Assembly: GCF_003048405.1 (NCBI RefSeq)
Contig: NZ_PIQS01000001.1
Span: forward strand, 744,001-808,000
Reading direction: 5' to 3'
Length of the DNA stretch: 64,000 nt
Source of the DNA: Campylobacter concisus
GTDB lineage: Bacteria > Campylobacterota > Campylobacteria > Campylobacterales > Campylobacteraceae
Below, one piece after another: positions 10,123 to 19,732 of the stretch. The position numbers and the translations under genes were made by a program. The notes below the pieces were generated by a model. The model did no database searches, had not been told where the DNA came from, and saw nothing but the letters and a program-made list of their open reading frames with translations. How positions within the stretch are numbered: position 1 is the stretch's first letter; each line of letters opens with the position of its first letter.

Positions 10123-10325
10123 TGAAAAAAATTATAACTTCTTTTTTATTTATAGCTGGTCTATTTGCGGGTTGTGGAGATAAAGATGAGGCTAAAAACG
10201 ATGTTAGCGAGCCAGTACCGAGTGACGTGACTATAGCTCAACCAGACGCAAATGTCACAATCGATGAACAACTCCCACCTGAGCCAGTCGTCGAAGAGAA
10301 CGAGTCTCCTAAAGAGAAGAAATGA
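10122..10325 (+). CDS. Small lipoprotein
   Basis: A 67-residue exported protein with a short basic N-terminus, a hydrophobic core (ITSFLFIAGLFAG) and a lipobox ending at the cysteine in FAGC. The mature part is short, acidic and proline-rich (PEPVVEENESPKEKK) and shows no fold. It overlaps queD by one base and the next membrane protein by four. C. jejuni has a small lipoprotein in the same position, from memory. Function unknown. Confidence 0.75.
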   Translation: MKKIITSFLFIAGLFAGCGDKDEAKNDVSEPVPSDVTIAQPDANVTIDEQLPPEPVVEENESPKEKK

Positions 10326-10723
10326 ACGAACATCTCTCCTCGCTTTTTGCATACACTTTGCCTTTTCATGTGATATTTTTTTATGCACTAGTTGCCTGTA
10401 ATATACTTTATTTAATACTTACTCAGTTTAGTAGCAATAGTAAAAACTATGTACTTCGTATAAGATATTTTTTACCGATTTATCATATGCTACTTAGTTT
10501 TCTTGTGCTAACCGGACTTATTTTATGGGCGTATTACGGATATGAGTTTAAATTTAATGCCATAAAAATGTTAATTATCTTAATAATTTTAATCGCACTT
10601 AGTGCCATAGGTTTTAAAAGATTAAAAATTTATGCAGCTAATGGCGATTTAGAAAAATTTAAAAAATTTGCCCTTATTAAGGGATTTTGTGATCTTGTTT
10701 TAGTTGTAGTTGCAGGGATTTAG
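10322..10723 (+). CDS. Integral membrane protein, 133 aa
   Basis: Four hydrophobic segments are visible, around residues 10-35, 50-70, 80-100 and 115-133, with short polar loops. I recognise no family. It starts with ATGA over the stop of the lipoprotein gene and ends directly before rsmE with no gap, so it sits inside the same operon. The lipoprotein and this protein may form an envelope pair, which is only inferred from adjacency. Confidence 0.75.
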   Translation: MNEHLSSLFAYTLPFHVIFFYALVACNILYLILTQFSSNSKNYVLRIRYFLPIYHMLLSFLVLTGLILWAYYGYEFKFNAIKMLIILIILIALSAIGFKRLKIYAANGDLEKFKKFALIKGFCDLVLVVVAGI

Positions 10724-11380
10724 ATGAAATTTTTATATGATAAAAATGCAGGTAATGAAAGCTTAAAGATAGTAAATGAAGCTTTTTTGCACCTAAAAGC
10801 TAGAAGAATGCAAGCTGGTGAGCGAATAAGTGTTAGAAATTTACGAGACTTTAAAGAGTATATTTATGAAATTGATGAGATTGATAGGCGAAGTGCGAGC
10901 TTAAGTCTTGTCTTTGCCAGCTCAAATGGCGAGCAAAAATTCGACTTTACGATCGCTTGGGCTATCGTCGATCCAAAGACGATAGAAAAGACATTGCCAT
11001 TTTTAAATGAACTTGGCGTTGGTAAAATAGCTTTTGTCTATACTAAATTTTCTCAAGCAAATTTTAATATAGATATTGAAAGGCTAAGCTATATAAATGC
11101 TCTCTCCTGCGAGCAGTGCGGACGAACATCGCTAATGGAGTTTGAAATTTATAAAAATTTGGACGAGCTAATGAGCGTTTATAAAAATGTCTCAGCTATA
11201 AATTTTGGTGGTAAAAGCTTAAATGAAAAAAAAGATGACGAGCTTTTAATAATTGGTCCAGAGGGTGGATTTAGTGAGGAAGAAACGGCTAAATTTAAAA
11301 ATAGCTACGGCCTAAATACAAAAAATATTTTAAGATCGCAGACCGCGGTTATCTCAGTAGCTGCAAAATTCCTGGCTTAA
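10724..11380 (+). CDS. rsmE: 16S rRNA m3U1498 methyltransferase RsmE
   Basis: A SPOUT-class methyltransferase that methylates U1498 of 16S rRNA. The C-terminal knot shows IIGPEGGFSEEE and the SAM-loop ILRSQTAVISVAAKFLA. At 218 residues it is slightly shorter than the E. coli enzyme but normal for this group. It follows the membrane protein gene directly. Together with rsmI and rlmB it makes this stretch a cluster of rRNA modification genes. Confidence 0.93.
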   Translation: MKFLYDKNAGNESLKIVNEAFLHLKARRMQAGERISVRNLRDFKEYIYEIDEIDRRSASLSLVFASSNGEQKFDFTIAWAIVDPKTIEKTLPFLNELGVGKIAFVYTKFSQANFNIDIERLSYINALSCEQCGRTSLMEFEIYKNLDELMSVYKNVSAINFGGKSLNEKKDDELLIIGPEGGFSEEETAKFKNSYGLNTKNILRSQTAVISVAAKFLA

Positions 11381-11407
11381 TTTATTTGATTTTTAGATTT
11401 CTTTTTA

Positions 11408-11413
11408 TATAAT
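11408..11413 (+). promoter_or_regulatory. Putative -10 box for rpmE
   Basis: TATAAT follows a T-rich stretch about 48 bases before the rpmE start, in the only gap of this gene run. Confidence 0.5.
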
Positions 11414-11460
11414 CAGCAACTTTTAATGTAGATAATTAGCCCAAAAATAATAAAGGAAAA

Positions 11461-11664
11461 ATGATGAAAAAAGATATCCATCCAGAATACGTAGATTGCA
11501 CTGTAACTTGTGCTTGCGGAAACACTTTTAAAACAAAGTCAAACAAAAGCGAGATCAGAATTGACATTTGCGACAAGTGCCACCCATTTTTCACAGGCAG
11601 CGAAAAGATAGTTGACAGTGCTGGCCGTGTTGAGAAATTTAAGAAAAAATACGCTCAAAAATAA
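11461..11664 (+). CDS. rpmE: 50S ribosomal protein L31 (zinc-binding type)
   Basis: A 67-residue L31. The cysteines in CTVTCACG and CDKCHPF are those of the zinc-containing form, which can serve as a zinc store. The typical opening (KKDIHPEY) and ending ([10 protein letters not shown]) are present. AAAGGA lies just before two tandem ATG codons, either of which may be used. rsmI begins 3 bases after the stop. Confidence 0.96.
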
Positions 11665-11667
11665 GCC

Positions 11668-12483
11668 TTGCTCTACTTTATTCCTACTCCAATAGGAAAT
11701 TTAGAAGATATCTCGCTTCGTGCGATTAGAATTTTGCGTGAATGCGAGATAGCTATTTGCGAAGATACAAGAGTTTGCAAAAGTCTTATAAACTTGCTAA
11801 ATGAACGCTTTGACGCAAGTATAAATATTTCAAAATTTATCCCACTTCACACTCATAACGAAGATGACTTTTTCACAAATTTAAGTGATGATTTTTTTAG
11901 TAAAAATGTAGCCTACATGAGCGATGCTGGCATGCCAGGCATCAGCGATCCTGGAGTAAGTCTAGTAAGATACGCTCAAAAAAATAACATCGAATATGAA
12001 ATTTTAAGTGGAGCAAATGCCGCACTTTTAAGTGTGGTCGCAAGTGGACTTTGTGATAAGGAATTTGTCTTTTTAGGCTTTTTGCCAAATACTGGTAGAG
12101 ATAGGTCTTTGGCTATCCAAAATGCTCTAAATTTAGCTTATCCAGCCGTTATTTACGAAAGCCCAAAACGCATACTAGGCTTAGTACAAAGTATCGCAAA
12201 TCTAGAACCTGAGAGAGAAATTTTTACCATAAAAGAGGCCACAAAAAAATTTGAGACTAAATTTAAAGAAAAGGCTCAAAATTTAGCTCAAATTTTAGAA
12301 AAGGTAAATTTAAGTGGAGAGTGGGCAATCGTCATCTCAAAAAGTGACAAAACAGCCACTCAAAATATCACAAAAGATGAGATACTTTCGCTTGATCTTG
12401 CCCCAAAAGTAAAAGCAAAATTACTTAACAAAATAACTGGAGAAGATGTAAAAAAGATATATGATGAGCTTATAAAAGCTTAA
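11668..12483 (+). CDS. rsmI: 16S rRNA 2'-O-ribose C1402 methyltransferase RsmI
   Basis: A tetrapyrrole-methylase-fold enzyme that 2'-O-methylates C1402 in the ribosomal P site. Recognised by FIPTPIGNLEDISLRAI at the N-terminus, CEDTRV, and AYMSDAGMPGISDPG near residue 85. At 271 residues the length is normal. The start is TTG with no strong ribosome binding site, 3 bases after rpmE, so it is probably expressed by translational coupling. Confidence 0.94.
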   Translation: MLYFIPTPIGNLEDISLRAIRILRECEIAICEDTRVCKSLINLLNERFDASINISKFIPLHTHNEDDFFTNLSDDFFSKNVAYMSDAGMPGISDPGVSLVRYAQKNNIEYEILSGANAALLSVVASGLCDKEFVFLGFLPNTGRDRSLAIQNALNLAYPAVIYESPKRILGLVQSIANLEPEREIFTIKEATKKFETKFKEKAQNLAQILEKVNLSGEWAIVISKSDKTATQNITKDEILSLDLAPKVKAKLLNKITGEDVKKIYDELIKA

Positions 12484-12594
12484 ATTATAGGCTACAAAAC
12501 TACTAAGTGACACTAAAACGAAAGTGCAAAATTTACTCTAGTTACATACAAAAATAAGTTAAATTTTAATTGACTTTAGCTACCATAAGTTACC

Positions 12595-13275
12595 ATGATA
12601 ATATACGGAAAACAACTATTTTTACATATTTTGAACAAGCGACCACAGATATTAGAAGAGATATATCTCTCAAAAGAGTGTGACAAAAAACTCTTCTCTA
12701 AAATTTGTGGCATAGGCAAAAAAATTATTCGCGTGGATAATCAAAAAGCGCAGTCTTTAGCTCGCGGTGGAAACCATCAAGGTTTTTTAGCGAATGTTAG
12801 TGAGTTTGAATTTTCAGACATTGCTGAGCTTAAAAAGCTAAATTTTATCGCCATTCTTTACGGCATAAGCGACGTTGGCAATATCGGTGCTATCGCTAGA
12901 AGTGCCTATGCTTTAGGCTGCGAAGGTCTTGTGATAGTGGCAAAAAGTATAAATATGCAAGGCGTTTTAAGATCAAGTAGTGGTGCTGCTTATGAGATAC
13001 CAATAGCGATTTTTGAAGACGGACTTAGTTTGTTAAATGAACTAAAGCAATTTGGTTTTAAAATTTATGCAACAGCAAGTAATGGCAAAAACGTAAAAGA
13101 GATGAAGTTTGCTGGTAAGAGAGCTTTGGTGATGGGCTCAGAGGGCGAAGGTATACCGCAAAAGGCTCTGGCAAAGTGCGATGAGTGTATCGGTATAAAG
13201 TTAAAAGAGGGCTGGGACTCCTTAAATGTAAGTGCAGCTTTTGCAATAATTTGTGACAGGATGATAGATGAATGA
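12595..13275 (+). CDS. rlmB: TrmH-family rRNA 2'-O-methyltransferase, RlmB-like
   Basis: A SPOUT-class methyltransferase, likely acting on G2251 of 23S rRNA. It has an N-terminal substrate-binding part (IYGKQLFLHIL) and the three TrmH motifs: GISDVGNIGAIARSAYALG, VMGSEGEGIP and LKEGWDSLNVSAAFAI. It has 226 residues. The next gene overlaps its end by 8 bases. Another guanosine in 23S rRNA or a tRNA target cannot be excluded from sequence alone. Confidence 0.88.
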   Translation: MIIYGKQLFLHILNKRPQILEEIYLSKECDKKLFSKICGIGKKIIRVDNQKAQSLARGGNHQGFLANVSEFEFSDIAELKKLNFIAILYGISDVGNIGAIARSAYALGCEGLVIVAKSINMQGVLRSSSGAAYEIPIAIFEDGLSLLNELKQFGFKIYATASNGKNVKEMKFAGKRALVMGSEGEGIPQKALAKCDECIGIKLKEGWDSLNVSAAFAIICDRMIDE

Positions 13276-14209
13276 ATTAGAGAATTTAAAAGAGATAGGT
13301 ATAAAGGAAATTTCACGTAAAACGCATATTGAGCCTACATTTTTACAATATATTTTTGATAAAAATTTTGAAAAATTATCACGTTTAAACATTAGAGGCT
13401 ATGCCAAAATTTTACAACGTGAATATGATGTTGATTTGAGCGAATTGCTCGCTGAATACGATGCCTTTATGCAAGAAAACACTCCAGATGAGAGTCACAA
13501 AACTAAAGTTACTCCAAAAATTTCATCTTACACTCCAAAAGATATTACCATACAAAAACAAAGCGGTACTGGCGGCGTTGGATTTTTATTTTGGCTTATC
13601 ATTTTAGCTATTATCGCTGGTGGGGCATATCATTTTGATGCTTACAAATATATCGAGAATTTTTTATCGTTTTTAAATGATGAGAATAAAAGCGTGAACT
13701 ATTCGCAGTCAAGCATAGTAAATGAGGTGAAGAAAAATATCATCGATACAAATATCACCATCTCTCAAAATAGCCCTAAAATAGAAGCAAACATATCAAG
13801 CGTAAAAATTTCAGCTCCAGTTGAGCAAAATGTGACAACAAGTCCTGCAAACATGGAGCAAAATGCTGTGAAGCCAAGCATGGCAGCTCAGCCAGCTCCT
13901 AAGATAGAGCAAAATATTACAAAGCCACTAAATGAGGCGGTCATTACACCAAAACAACGCGTCTGGATAGGTATCATTAACCTTGAAAATGGTCAAAAAG
14001 TATCAAACGACACAAGTAAAAGCATAAATATAAATTTAGACCAAAGACAGCTCGTAGTTTGTGGAAATGGCAACATTGAGCTAAAGATCGGCGATAAGGT
14101 GACAAAATATAATCCAAGCCGTCCAGCTAGATTTTTAGTAGAAAATGGAGAGATGAAATTTGTGAGCTATGATGAGTTTGTAGAACTTAACAAGGGCAAA
14201 TCTTGGTAA
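13268..14209 (+). CDS. RodZ-like protein (HTH, one transmembrane helix, periplasmic domain)
   Basis: The N-terminus (about residues 1-75) is a Cro-like helix-turn-helix of the RodZ kind (LKEIGIKEISRKTHIEPTFL). Residues 104-124 are a transmembrane helix. A Ser/Asn/Pro-rich periplasmic linker follows, then a small beta domain from about 230 (VWIGIINLENGQK) like the DUF4115 end of RodZ. RodZ links MreB to the cell-wall elongation machinery. mreB lies elsewhere in this window, at 40702. The next gene begins inside the last codons of this one. Confidence 0.75.
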   Translation: MNELENLKEIGIKEISRKTHIEPTFLQYIFDKNFEKLSRLNIRGYAKILQREYDVDLSELLAEYDAFMQENTPDESHKTKVTPKISSYTPKDITIQKQSGTGGVGFLFWLIILAIIAGGAYHFDAYKYIENFLSFLNDENKSVNYSQSSIVNEVKKNIIDTNITISQNSPKIEANISSVKISAPVEQNVTTSPANMEQNAVKPSMAAQPAPKIEQNITKPLNEAVITPKQRVWIGIINLENGQKVSNDTSKSININLDQRQLVVCGNGNIELKIGDKVTKYNPSRPARFLVENGEMKFVSYDEFVELNKGKSW

Positions 14210-14985
14210 GAAAAATAGCGATTTTTACCGCTTTTAGTGTATTTGCCTATGCTTTTAGCTTACAAACTAGTGCAAGTGCTTTAAGCAATGTTGAAAATGT
14301 GCAAATCTCTTTAGAAAATTTAGACCAAAATGGCTCACTCAATGTCAATGAGCTAGTATCAAGATTAAAACAAAACTCAAGTTACGATAGCATTTCATTT
14401 AGTTCAAATAGTTTGAATTTAAAATTTATAAGCGAGCAAAAGGTTCCTTCTGCATTATTTGTAAAATCAATAAATTCAACTCTGGATGATGCCAACATAA
14501 GTATTTCAAGGATAAATTCTCTAAAAAATGGAGATAAAATTTCTTATGGAATTTCGGCCATAAAAAATGGTGGAATAGATCCAAGCTTATTAAGCTTAGC
14601 ACTTAGTCAAAGCGGTTTTAAAATTTTAGGATTTGATAGAGTTGATGGGAATTTAGAGATATTTTTAGATGCTCAGAATATGATTCTTAAGGCTACAAAG
14701 GTAAATTTTGATGAAGAGACGCCACTTTTAAAAAGCGGTGGTACTTATTTTGTTGATGTTGAGGGTGCAAGTAGTCTAGATATCGTGTCAAAAGAGTCAA
14801 ATAGATGGATGCCACTTGTTAGAATTTATGATAAAAATTTAAATCAGATTGACTCTATAAAAGAGGAGCAAGCAAAAACCGCCATTTCTATAAATTTAGC
14901 AATAGGCGCAAAATACGCATTAATTAGCGATAATGTTGATATAAATAATATAAAAAATGAGATAATTATCAAGCTTATAAAATAG
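14203..14985 (+). CDS. Secreted periplasmic protein of unknown function
   Basis: The TTG at 14203, with AAGGG 7 bases upstream and overlapping the end of the RodZ-like gene, gives a signal peptide (RKIAIFTAFSVFAYAFS) and about 240 mature residues. The mature part is Ser/Asn-rich and beta-rich, with no cysteines and no recognisable motif. The coupling suggests an envelope function related to the RodZ-like protein, which is an inference from position only. Confidence 0.7.
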   Translation: MVRKIAIFTAFSVFAYAFSLQTSASALSNVENVQISLENLDQNGSLNVNELVSRLKQNSSYDSISFSSNSLNLKFISEQKVPSALFVKSINSTLDDANISISRINSLKNGDKISYGISAIKNGGIDPSLLSLALSQSGFKILGFDRVDGNLEIFLDAQNMILKATKVNFDEETPLLKSGGTYFVDVEGASSLDIVSKESNRWMPLVRIYDKNLNQIDSIKEEQAKTAISINLAIGAKYALISDNVDINNIKNEIIIKLIK

Positions 14986-14994
14986 GAGTAAGCA

Positions 14995-16203
14995 GTGTTT
15001 GATGAGATAAGATTTAATACAATTGAGCGTTTGCCAAACTACGTTTTTGCTGAAGTAAATGCAATAAAAATGGCTGCACGAAGAGCTGGCGAGGACATCA
15101 TCGACTTTTCTATGGGTAATCCTGAGGGCAGAACACCACAGCACATCGTCGATAAACTATGCGAAAGCGCGCAAAAGGACAAGACTCACGGCTACTCAGC
15201 CAGTGCTGGAATTTACAAGCTTCGCCTTGCCATTTGCAACTGGTATAAAAGAAAATACGGCGTAAATTTAGACCCAGACACTGAAGCAGTCGCCACGATG
15301 GGTAGCAAAGAGGGTTTTGTTCACTTAGCTCAAGCCGTGATAAACCCAGGCGATGTTGCTATCGTGCCTGATCCTGCCTATCCGATACACACGCAAGCGT
15401 TTTTATTTGCTGGTGGAAGTGTCGCAAAGATGCCACTTCACTACAATGATAAATTTGAGCTAGATGAGAATAAATTTTTTGAAAATTTAATCCAGACGAT
15501 ACACGCAAGCTCGCCAAAACCAAAATACGTAGTCGTAAATTTCCCGCACAATCCAACGACCGTAACAGTGCAAAAGAGCTTTTACGAGCGCCTTGTAAGC
15601 ATCGCAAAACAAGAGAGATTTTACGTCATATCTGACATCGCCTACGCTGATCTTACATTTGATGGCTACAAAACGCCAAGTATCTTTGAAGTAGATGGCG
15701 CAAAAGATGTCGCAGTCGAGTGCTATACACTTTCAAAAAGCTATAACATGGCTGGCTGGAGAGTTGGCTTTATGTGTGGAAATAAAAGACTTTGCGCAGC
15801 ACTTAAAAAGATAAAATCATGGGTTGATTACGGCATGTTTACGCCGATACAGGTGGCTGCTACAGTCGCACTTGACGGCGATCAAAGCTGCGTTGAAGAG
15901 ATACGCCAAATTTATGAAAAAAGAAGAGATGTGATGATAGAGGCCTTTGCTCAGGCTGGTTGGGAGCTTAAAAAACCAAGCTCTAGTATGTTTATCTGGG
16001 CGAAATTACCACCAAAAGTTAGTCATCTGGGCAGCCTTGAGTTTTCAAAGCAGCTTCTTACAAAGGCATCAGTCGCAGTTAGTCCGGGTATTGGTTTTGG
16101 CGAGGGCGGAAACGACTATGTACGTCTAGCTCTTATCGAAAACGAAAATAGAATAAGACAAGCAGCAAGAAATATAAAAAAATATTTGAAAGAATTTGAA
16201 TGA
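14995..16203 (+). CDS. PLP-dependent class I aminotransferase
   Basis: A fold-type I aminotransferase of 402 residues. YSASAGIYKLRLAICNWY lies near residue 65, NFPHNPTT near 185 and the PLP lysine in TLSKSYNMAGWRVGF near 245. A conserved arginine, in DYVRLALIEN, is near the C-terminus. It begins with GTG and has AGGAG upstream. Position directly before hom suggests aspartate-family amino acid metabolism. Alanine, aspartate or diaminopimelate aminotransferase are all plausible, so no symbol is given. Confidence 0.9.
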   Translation: MFDEIRFNTIERLPNYVFAEVNAIKMAARRAGEDIIDFSMGNPEGRTPQHIVDKLCESAQKDKTHGYSASAGIYKLRLAICNWYKRKYGVNLDPDTEAVATMGSKEGFVHLAQAVINPGDVAIVPDPAYPIHTQAFLFAGGSVAKMPLHYNDKFELDENKFFENLIQTIHASSPKPKYVVVNFPHNPTTVTVQKSFYERLVSIAKQERFYVISDIAYADLTFDGYKTPSIFEVDGAKDVAVECYTLSKSYNMAGWRVGFMCGNKRLCAALKKIKSWVDYGMFTPIQVAATVALDGDQSCVEEIRQIYEKRRDVMIEAFAQAGWELKKPSSSMFIWAKLPPKVSHLGSLEFSKQLLTKASVAVSPGIGFGEGGNDYVRLALIENENRIRQAARNIKKYLKEFE

Positions 16204-17462
16204 ATGTAGCGATATTAGGCGTTGGAACCGTTGGCGAGGCAGTTGCAAAAATTTTACTAAAAAACAAAAAGCTAATCGCAGCAAGAAGTGGCGAAGAGAT
16301 CGTACCAGTCATTGGAGTGGTCAGAAATTTAAATAAAAAAAGAAATGCTGGCATCCCTTTGACTGACGATATAAATAGCGTTATAAACCGCGATGATATC
16401 GATGTTTTTGTCGAACTTATGGGTGGTGTGGAAGAGCCTTTTAGGGTTGTGAGTGAAATTTTAAAGCGAAAAAAAGCAGTTGTGACCGCAAACAAAGCAC
16501 TTCTTGCCTATCACAGATATGCTTTGCAAAATTTAGCCAAAAATATACCATTTGGCTTTGAAGCAAGTGTGGCCGGTGGGATACCGATCATTAGGGCCTT
16601 AAGAGAAGGCTTAAGCGCAAACCATATCGTTAGTATAAATGGCATACTCAACGGAACTAGTAACTTTATCCTAACCTCGATGATGGATGAGGGTTCAAAT
16701 TTTAAAGACGCGCTTAAAAAGGCGCAAGAGCTTGGATACGCTGAGGCTGATCCAACATTTGACGTGGGTGGGTTTGACACAGCTCACAAGCTGCTAATCC
16801 TTGCAAGTATCGCATACGGTGTGCATGGCGATCCAGAGGATATTTTGATCGAAGGTATTCAAAATATTACACCTGAAGATATATTTTTCGCAAAAGATTT
16901 CGAATACTCTATAAAACTTCTAGCAATTGCCAAAAAAAGCGAGGGTAAAATCGAGCTACGCGTACATCCAGCGCTTGTACCGCAAAATAAAATGATAGCA
17001 AAGGCAAGCGGTGTGACAAATGCGATCAGTGTCGTTGGCGAGGTCGTTGGCGAGACGATGTACTATGGACCTGGAGCTGGCGGCGATGCAACGGCAAGCG
17101 CGGTGATCAGCGATCTTATCGACATCGCAAGAGATAGCAAATCGCCGATGCTTGGATATAAAGCGCCGTTTGAATTAAATACGCTTGAGCTACTTGACCG
17201 CGATAGGATAAAGACAAAGTATTACTTTAGATTAAAAGTCGAAGATAAAATGGGTGTGCTAGCAAAGATCACAAATTTAATGAGCGAAAATAACTTATCG
17301 ATCGATAGCATACTTCAAAAACCAAAAGATGAGAGCGAATTTGCGGTATTGTTCTTTACGACACATACGAGTCTTGAGGCTGATGTAAGAAGGACAATTG
17401 AAATTTTAAAAGAGCAAGAGTATATAAAAGAAGAGCCATTTATGATGAGGATCGAGGAGTAG
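16200..17462 (+). CDS. hom: Homoserine dehydrogenase
   Basis: Reduces aspartate semialdehyde to homoserine on the way to threonine and methionine. It shows the NAD(P)-binding start (VAILGVGTVGEAVAKIL), the substrate region GILNGTSNFILTSM and EAD with the catalytic lysine segment FDTAHKLLILA. A C-terminal ACT domain lies around residues 345-415 (YFRLKVEDKMGVLAKIT) for feedback control. It overlaps the aminotransferase by 4 bases and runs into yraN. Confidence 0.95.
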   Translation: MNVAILGVGTVGEAVAKILLKNKKLIAARSGEEIVPVIGVVRNLNKKRNAGIPLTDDINSVINRDDIDVFVELMGGVEEPFRVVSEILKRKKAVVTANKALLAYHRYALQNLAKNIPFGFEASVAGGIPIIRALREGLSANHIVSINGILNGTSNFILTSMMDEGSNFKDALKKAQELGYAEADPTFDVGGFDTAHKLLILASIAYGVHGDPEDILIEGIQNITPEDIFFAKDFEYSIKLLAIAKKSEGKIELRVHPALVPQNKMIAKASGVTNAISVVGEVVGETMYYGPGAGGDATASAVISDLIDIARDSKSPMLGYKAPFELNTLELLDRDRIKTKYYFRLKVEDKMGVLAKITNLMSENNLSIDSILQKPKDESEFAVLFFTTHTSLEADVRRTIEILKEQEYIKEEPFMMRIEE

Positions 17463-17463
17463 C

Positions 17464-17805
17464 TTGGGGTTAAAAGAGTATCTCTTTGGCAAAAGCTCAG
17501 AAGATAGGGCGTGTAAATTTTTACAAAAGCTTGGTTTTGTCATTTTAGAGAGAAATTTTCACTCTAAATTTGGTGAGATCGACATCATCGCGCTAAGTAG
17601 CGATAAAATTTTACACTTTATAGAGGTAAAAGCAACTAGCGGAGGATACGAAGTAGAGTATAGGCTAAACAAGGCAAAATATATGAAAATTTTAAAAACT
17701 ATAAATTTTTATATGATGAAAAATGAGCCAAATAGAGATTTTCAAGTCGATTTACTCGTCATAAAAAATGAAGATTTAGAACTGATAGAAAATATTAGTT
17801 TATAA
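17464..17805 (+). CDS. yraN: UPF0102 (YraN) family endonuclease-like protein
   Basis: A 113-residue YraN-family protein. The GEIDIIA and FIEVKA segments form the D..ExK core of the PD-(D/E)XK fold. LGFVILERNFHSKFGEID is the family hallmark. The start is TTG, one base after the hom stop. The family is conserved but its in vivo role is not settled. Confidence 0.85.
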   Translation: MGLKEYLFGKSSEDRACKFLQKLGFVILERNFHSKFGEIDIIALSSDKILHFIEVKATSGGYEVEYRLNKAKYMKILKTINFYMMKNEPNRDFQVDLLVIKNEDLELIENISL

Positions 17806-17843
17806 TAAAATTTATTATTTAGATAAAATTTAAATTTAATTTG

Positions 17844-17849
17844 TATAAT
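17844..17849 (+). promoter_or_regulatory. Putative extended -10 box for trxA
   Basis: TTGTATAAT, a -10 with an upstream TG-type extension, lies about 29 bases before the trxA start. Confidence 0.6.
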
Positions 17850-17877
17850 TGCCACATTTTAAAAATAAGGAGAAAAA

Positions 17878-18192
17878 ATGGGAAAATACATCGAACTTAC
17901 AAAAGAAAATTTTGATGTTACAAAAGAAGGCGTTGCTTTAGTAGACTTTTGGGCTCCATGGTGCGGACCTTGCCGTATGCTAGCTCCAGTGATCGAAGAG
18001 CTTGCTGAAGACTTTGATGGCAAAGCAAAAATTTGCAAGGTAAACACTGATGAAGTGCAAGATCTTGCAGTTGAGTTTGGCATCAGATCTATCCCAACAT
18101 TACTATTTTTCAAAAATGGCGAGCTAGTTGAGCAAATGGTCGGTGCTCAGTCAAAACAAGCCTTAACTGATAAACTAAATTCGCTTCTTTAA
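17878..18192 (+). CDS. trxA: Thioredoxin
   Basis: Small cytoplasmic thiol-disulfide reductant of 104 residues. The active site is WCGPC at C29/C32, and the cis-proline is in RSIPTL. AAGGAG precedes the ATG. trxB lies one gene downstream, so the reductant and its reductase are in one operon. Confidence 0.97.
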   Translation: MGKYIELTKENFDVTKEGVALVDFWAPWCGPCRMLAPVIEELAEDFDGKAKICKVNTDEVQDLAVEFGIRSIPTLLFFKNGELVEQMVGAQSKQALTDKLNSLL

Positions 18193-18638
18193 TGAGCGAA
18201 AAAAGAAGAGGAAGCCTACTTCCTCTTACATATATATTTGGTTCATTTTTTGGTGCAGCTATGATAGCGGCTGCATTTGCGTATAGCAACTATCGTTTTT
18301 CACAATATAAATTTGTTGATTTTGCGAAGCTAGTTTTCTACGAAAAAAGCGAAATTTTCACTCCAAAAGAGCCAAAATACACGCTTTTAATCTTCAGTTC
18401 AAATCAATCAAAATTAGACGAAATTTTACCAACCAAAAATGAAACAGTCGTGGCAATCGATATCTTTCAAAAAAGATATGAGTCAAACTCGACACTAAAA
18501 TACATAAGCTCAGATATAAATACAGTCTTGGAGCTGATGCGAAATTTGAGCATCACAAAGCTTCCAAGTAGTGTTGAGATAGTTCATCAAAGGGGTGAAA
18601 TTTATAAACAAAATTCGCCCATAAATGTTTTAGAATAA
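18192..18638 (+). CDS. Membrane-anchored hypothetical protein between trxA and trxB
   Basis: 148 residues that overlap trxA by TAATG. One transmembrane helix sits near residues 11-32 (YIFGSFFGAAMIAAAFA). The C-terminal part is small, mixed alpha/beta and periplasmic by topology, with no cysteines. Its operon position suggests a link with thiol metabolism, but without a redox motif this is only guilt by association. Confidence 0.75.
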   Translation: MSEKRRGSLLPLTYIFGSFFGAAMIAAAFAYSNYRFSQYKFVDFAKLVFYEKSEIFTPKEPKYTLLIFSSNQSKLDEILPTKNETVVAIDIFQKRYESNSTLKYISSDINTVLELMRNLSITKLPSSVEIVHQRGEIYKQNSPINVLE

Positions 18639-18647
18639 AGGAAATTT

Positions 18648-19586
18648 ATGCTTGATTTAGCGATCATCGGAGGCGGTCCAGCAGGACTAAGCGCCGGACT
18701 TTACGCCACTAGAGGCGGACTAAAAAATGTTGTAATGTTTGAAAAAGGCGAGCCTGGCGGTCAGATCACCTCTAGCTCAGAGATAGAAAACTACCCAGGT
18801 CAAAAAGCCCCTGGCGAAAGTGGCTTTGACTTTATGAGCACTTGGTGGAAACAGTGCAGCGCATTTGGGTTAGTTCACAAGTGGGCAAATGTCATTGGTG
18901 TTAGAAAAAATAGTGACGGTAGCTTTGAAATTTTACTTGAAGGCGGCAAGAGTGAGCAGGCAAAGGCAGTTATCGTAGCTACAGGATCTACTCCAAGACG
19001 TGCTGGCTTTAAAGGTGAGGATGAATTCTTTGGCAAAGGTATTAGCACATGCGCAACATGCGATGGCTTTTTTTACAAAAATAAAGAAGTGGCTGTTCTT
19101 GGTGGTGGCGACACAGCCGTTGAAGAGGCACTTTATCTAGCAAATATCTGCTCAAAAGTCTATCTGATCCATAGACGTGACGAATTTAGAGCGGCGCCAA
19201 CTACGGTTGAAAAAGCTAGAAAAAATGAAAAGATCGAGTTCATAACAAGTGCGACGATAAAAGAGGCACTTGGCGATAAAATGGGTCTCACAAAGATCGT
19301 GCTTGATACCAAAAATGGCGAGCGTGTGCTTGATGTGCCGGGAATTTTTACTTTCGTTGGACTAAATGTAAATAACGAAATTTTAAAAGATGAAAATGGC
19401 AAATTTATCTGCGAGATGGTTGATGGTGGACAGGTTAAGACAAACCTTAAGATGCAAACTAGCCTAAATGGACTCTTTGTAGCAGGTGATATCAGAGAAG
19501 ACGCTCCAAAGCAAGTCATTGTAGCAGCAGGTGACGGCGCAGTGGCTGCACTTAGTGCTATGAGTTACATAGAAAGCTTGCATTAA
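18648..19586 (+). CDS. trxB: Thioredoxin reductase
   Basis: NADPH- and FAD-dependent reductase of thioredoxin, 312 residues. It has an FAD-binding start ([17 protein letters not shown]), redox-active CATCDG at C135/C138, an NADPH-binding [13 protein letters not shown], and the C-terminal FAD motif [16 protein letters not shown]. Ribosome binding site AAAGGAAA. A strong terminator follows. Confidence 0.97.
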   Translation: MLDLAIIGGGPAGLSAGLYATRGGLKNVVMFEKGEPGGQITSSSEIENYPGQKAPGESGFDFMSTWWKQCSAFGLVHKWANVIGVRKNSDGSFEILLEGGKSEQAKAVIVATGSTPRRAGFKGEDEFFGKGISTCATCDGFFYKNKEVAVLGGGDTAVEEALYLANICSKVYLIHRRDEFRAAPTTVEKARKNEKIEFITSATIKEALGDKMGLTKIVLDTKNGERVLDVPGIFTFVGLNVNNEILKDENGKFICEMVDGGQVKTNLKMQTSLNGLFVAGDIREDAPKQVIVAAGDGAVAALSAMSYIESLH

Positions 19587-19591
19587 TACTA

Positions 19592-19624
19592 AAATTTAGC
19601 CAAATTTTTTGGCTAAATTTTTCT
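19592..19624 (+). terminator. Rho-independent terminator after trxB
   Basis: A 10-bp stem (AAATTTAGCC with GGCTAAATTT) and a 9-base T-rich loop are followed by TTTTTC and further T-rich sequence. Confidence 0.8.
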
Positions 19625-19684
19625 TCTTTTTTCTATTAAAATTTTGATTTTATACGCATTTTTAAAGCCTGTTTGTAATCTATC

Positions 19685-19690
19685 TATAAT
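19685..19690 (+). promoter_or_regulatory. Putative -10 box for dapB
   Basis: TATAAT lies 43 bases before the TTG start of dapB, in the gap after the trxB terminator. Confidence 0.5.
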
Positions 19691-19732
19691 AAATTTTATG
19701 TTAAATTTCAACCAAAAATCAAAGGATAAATT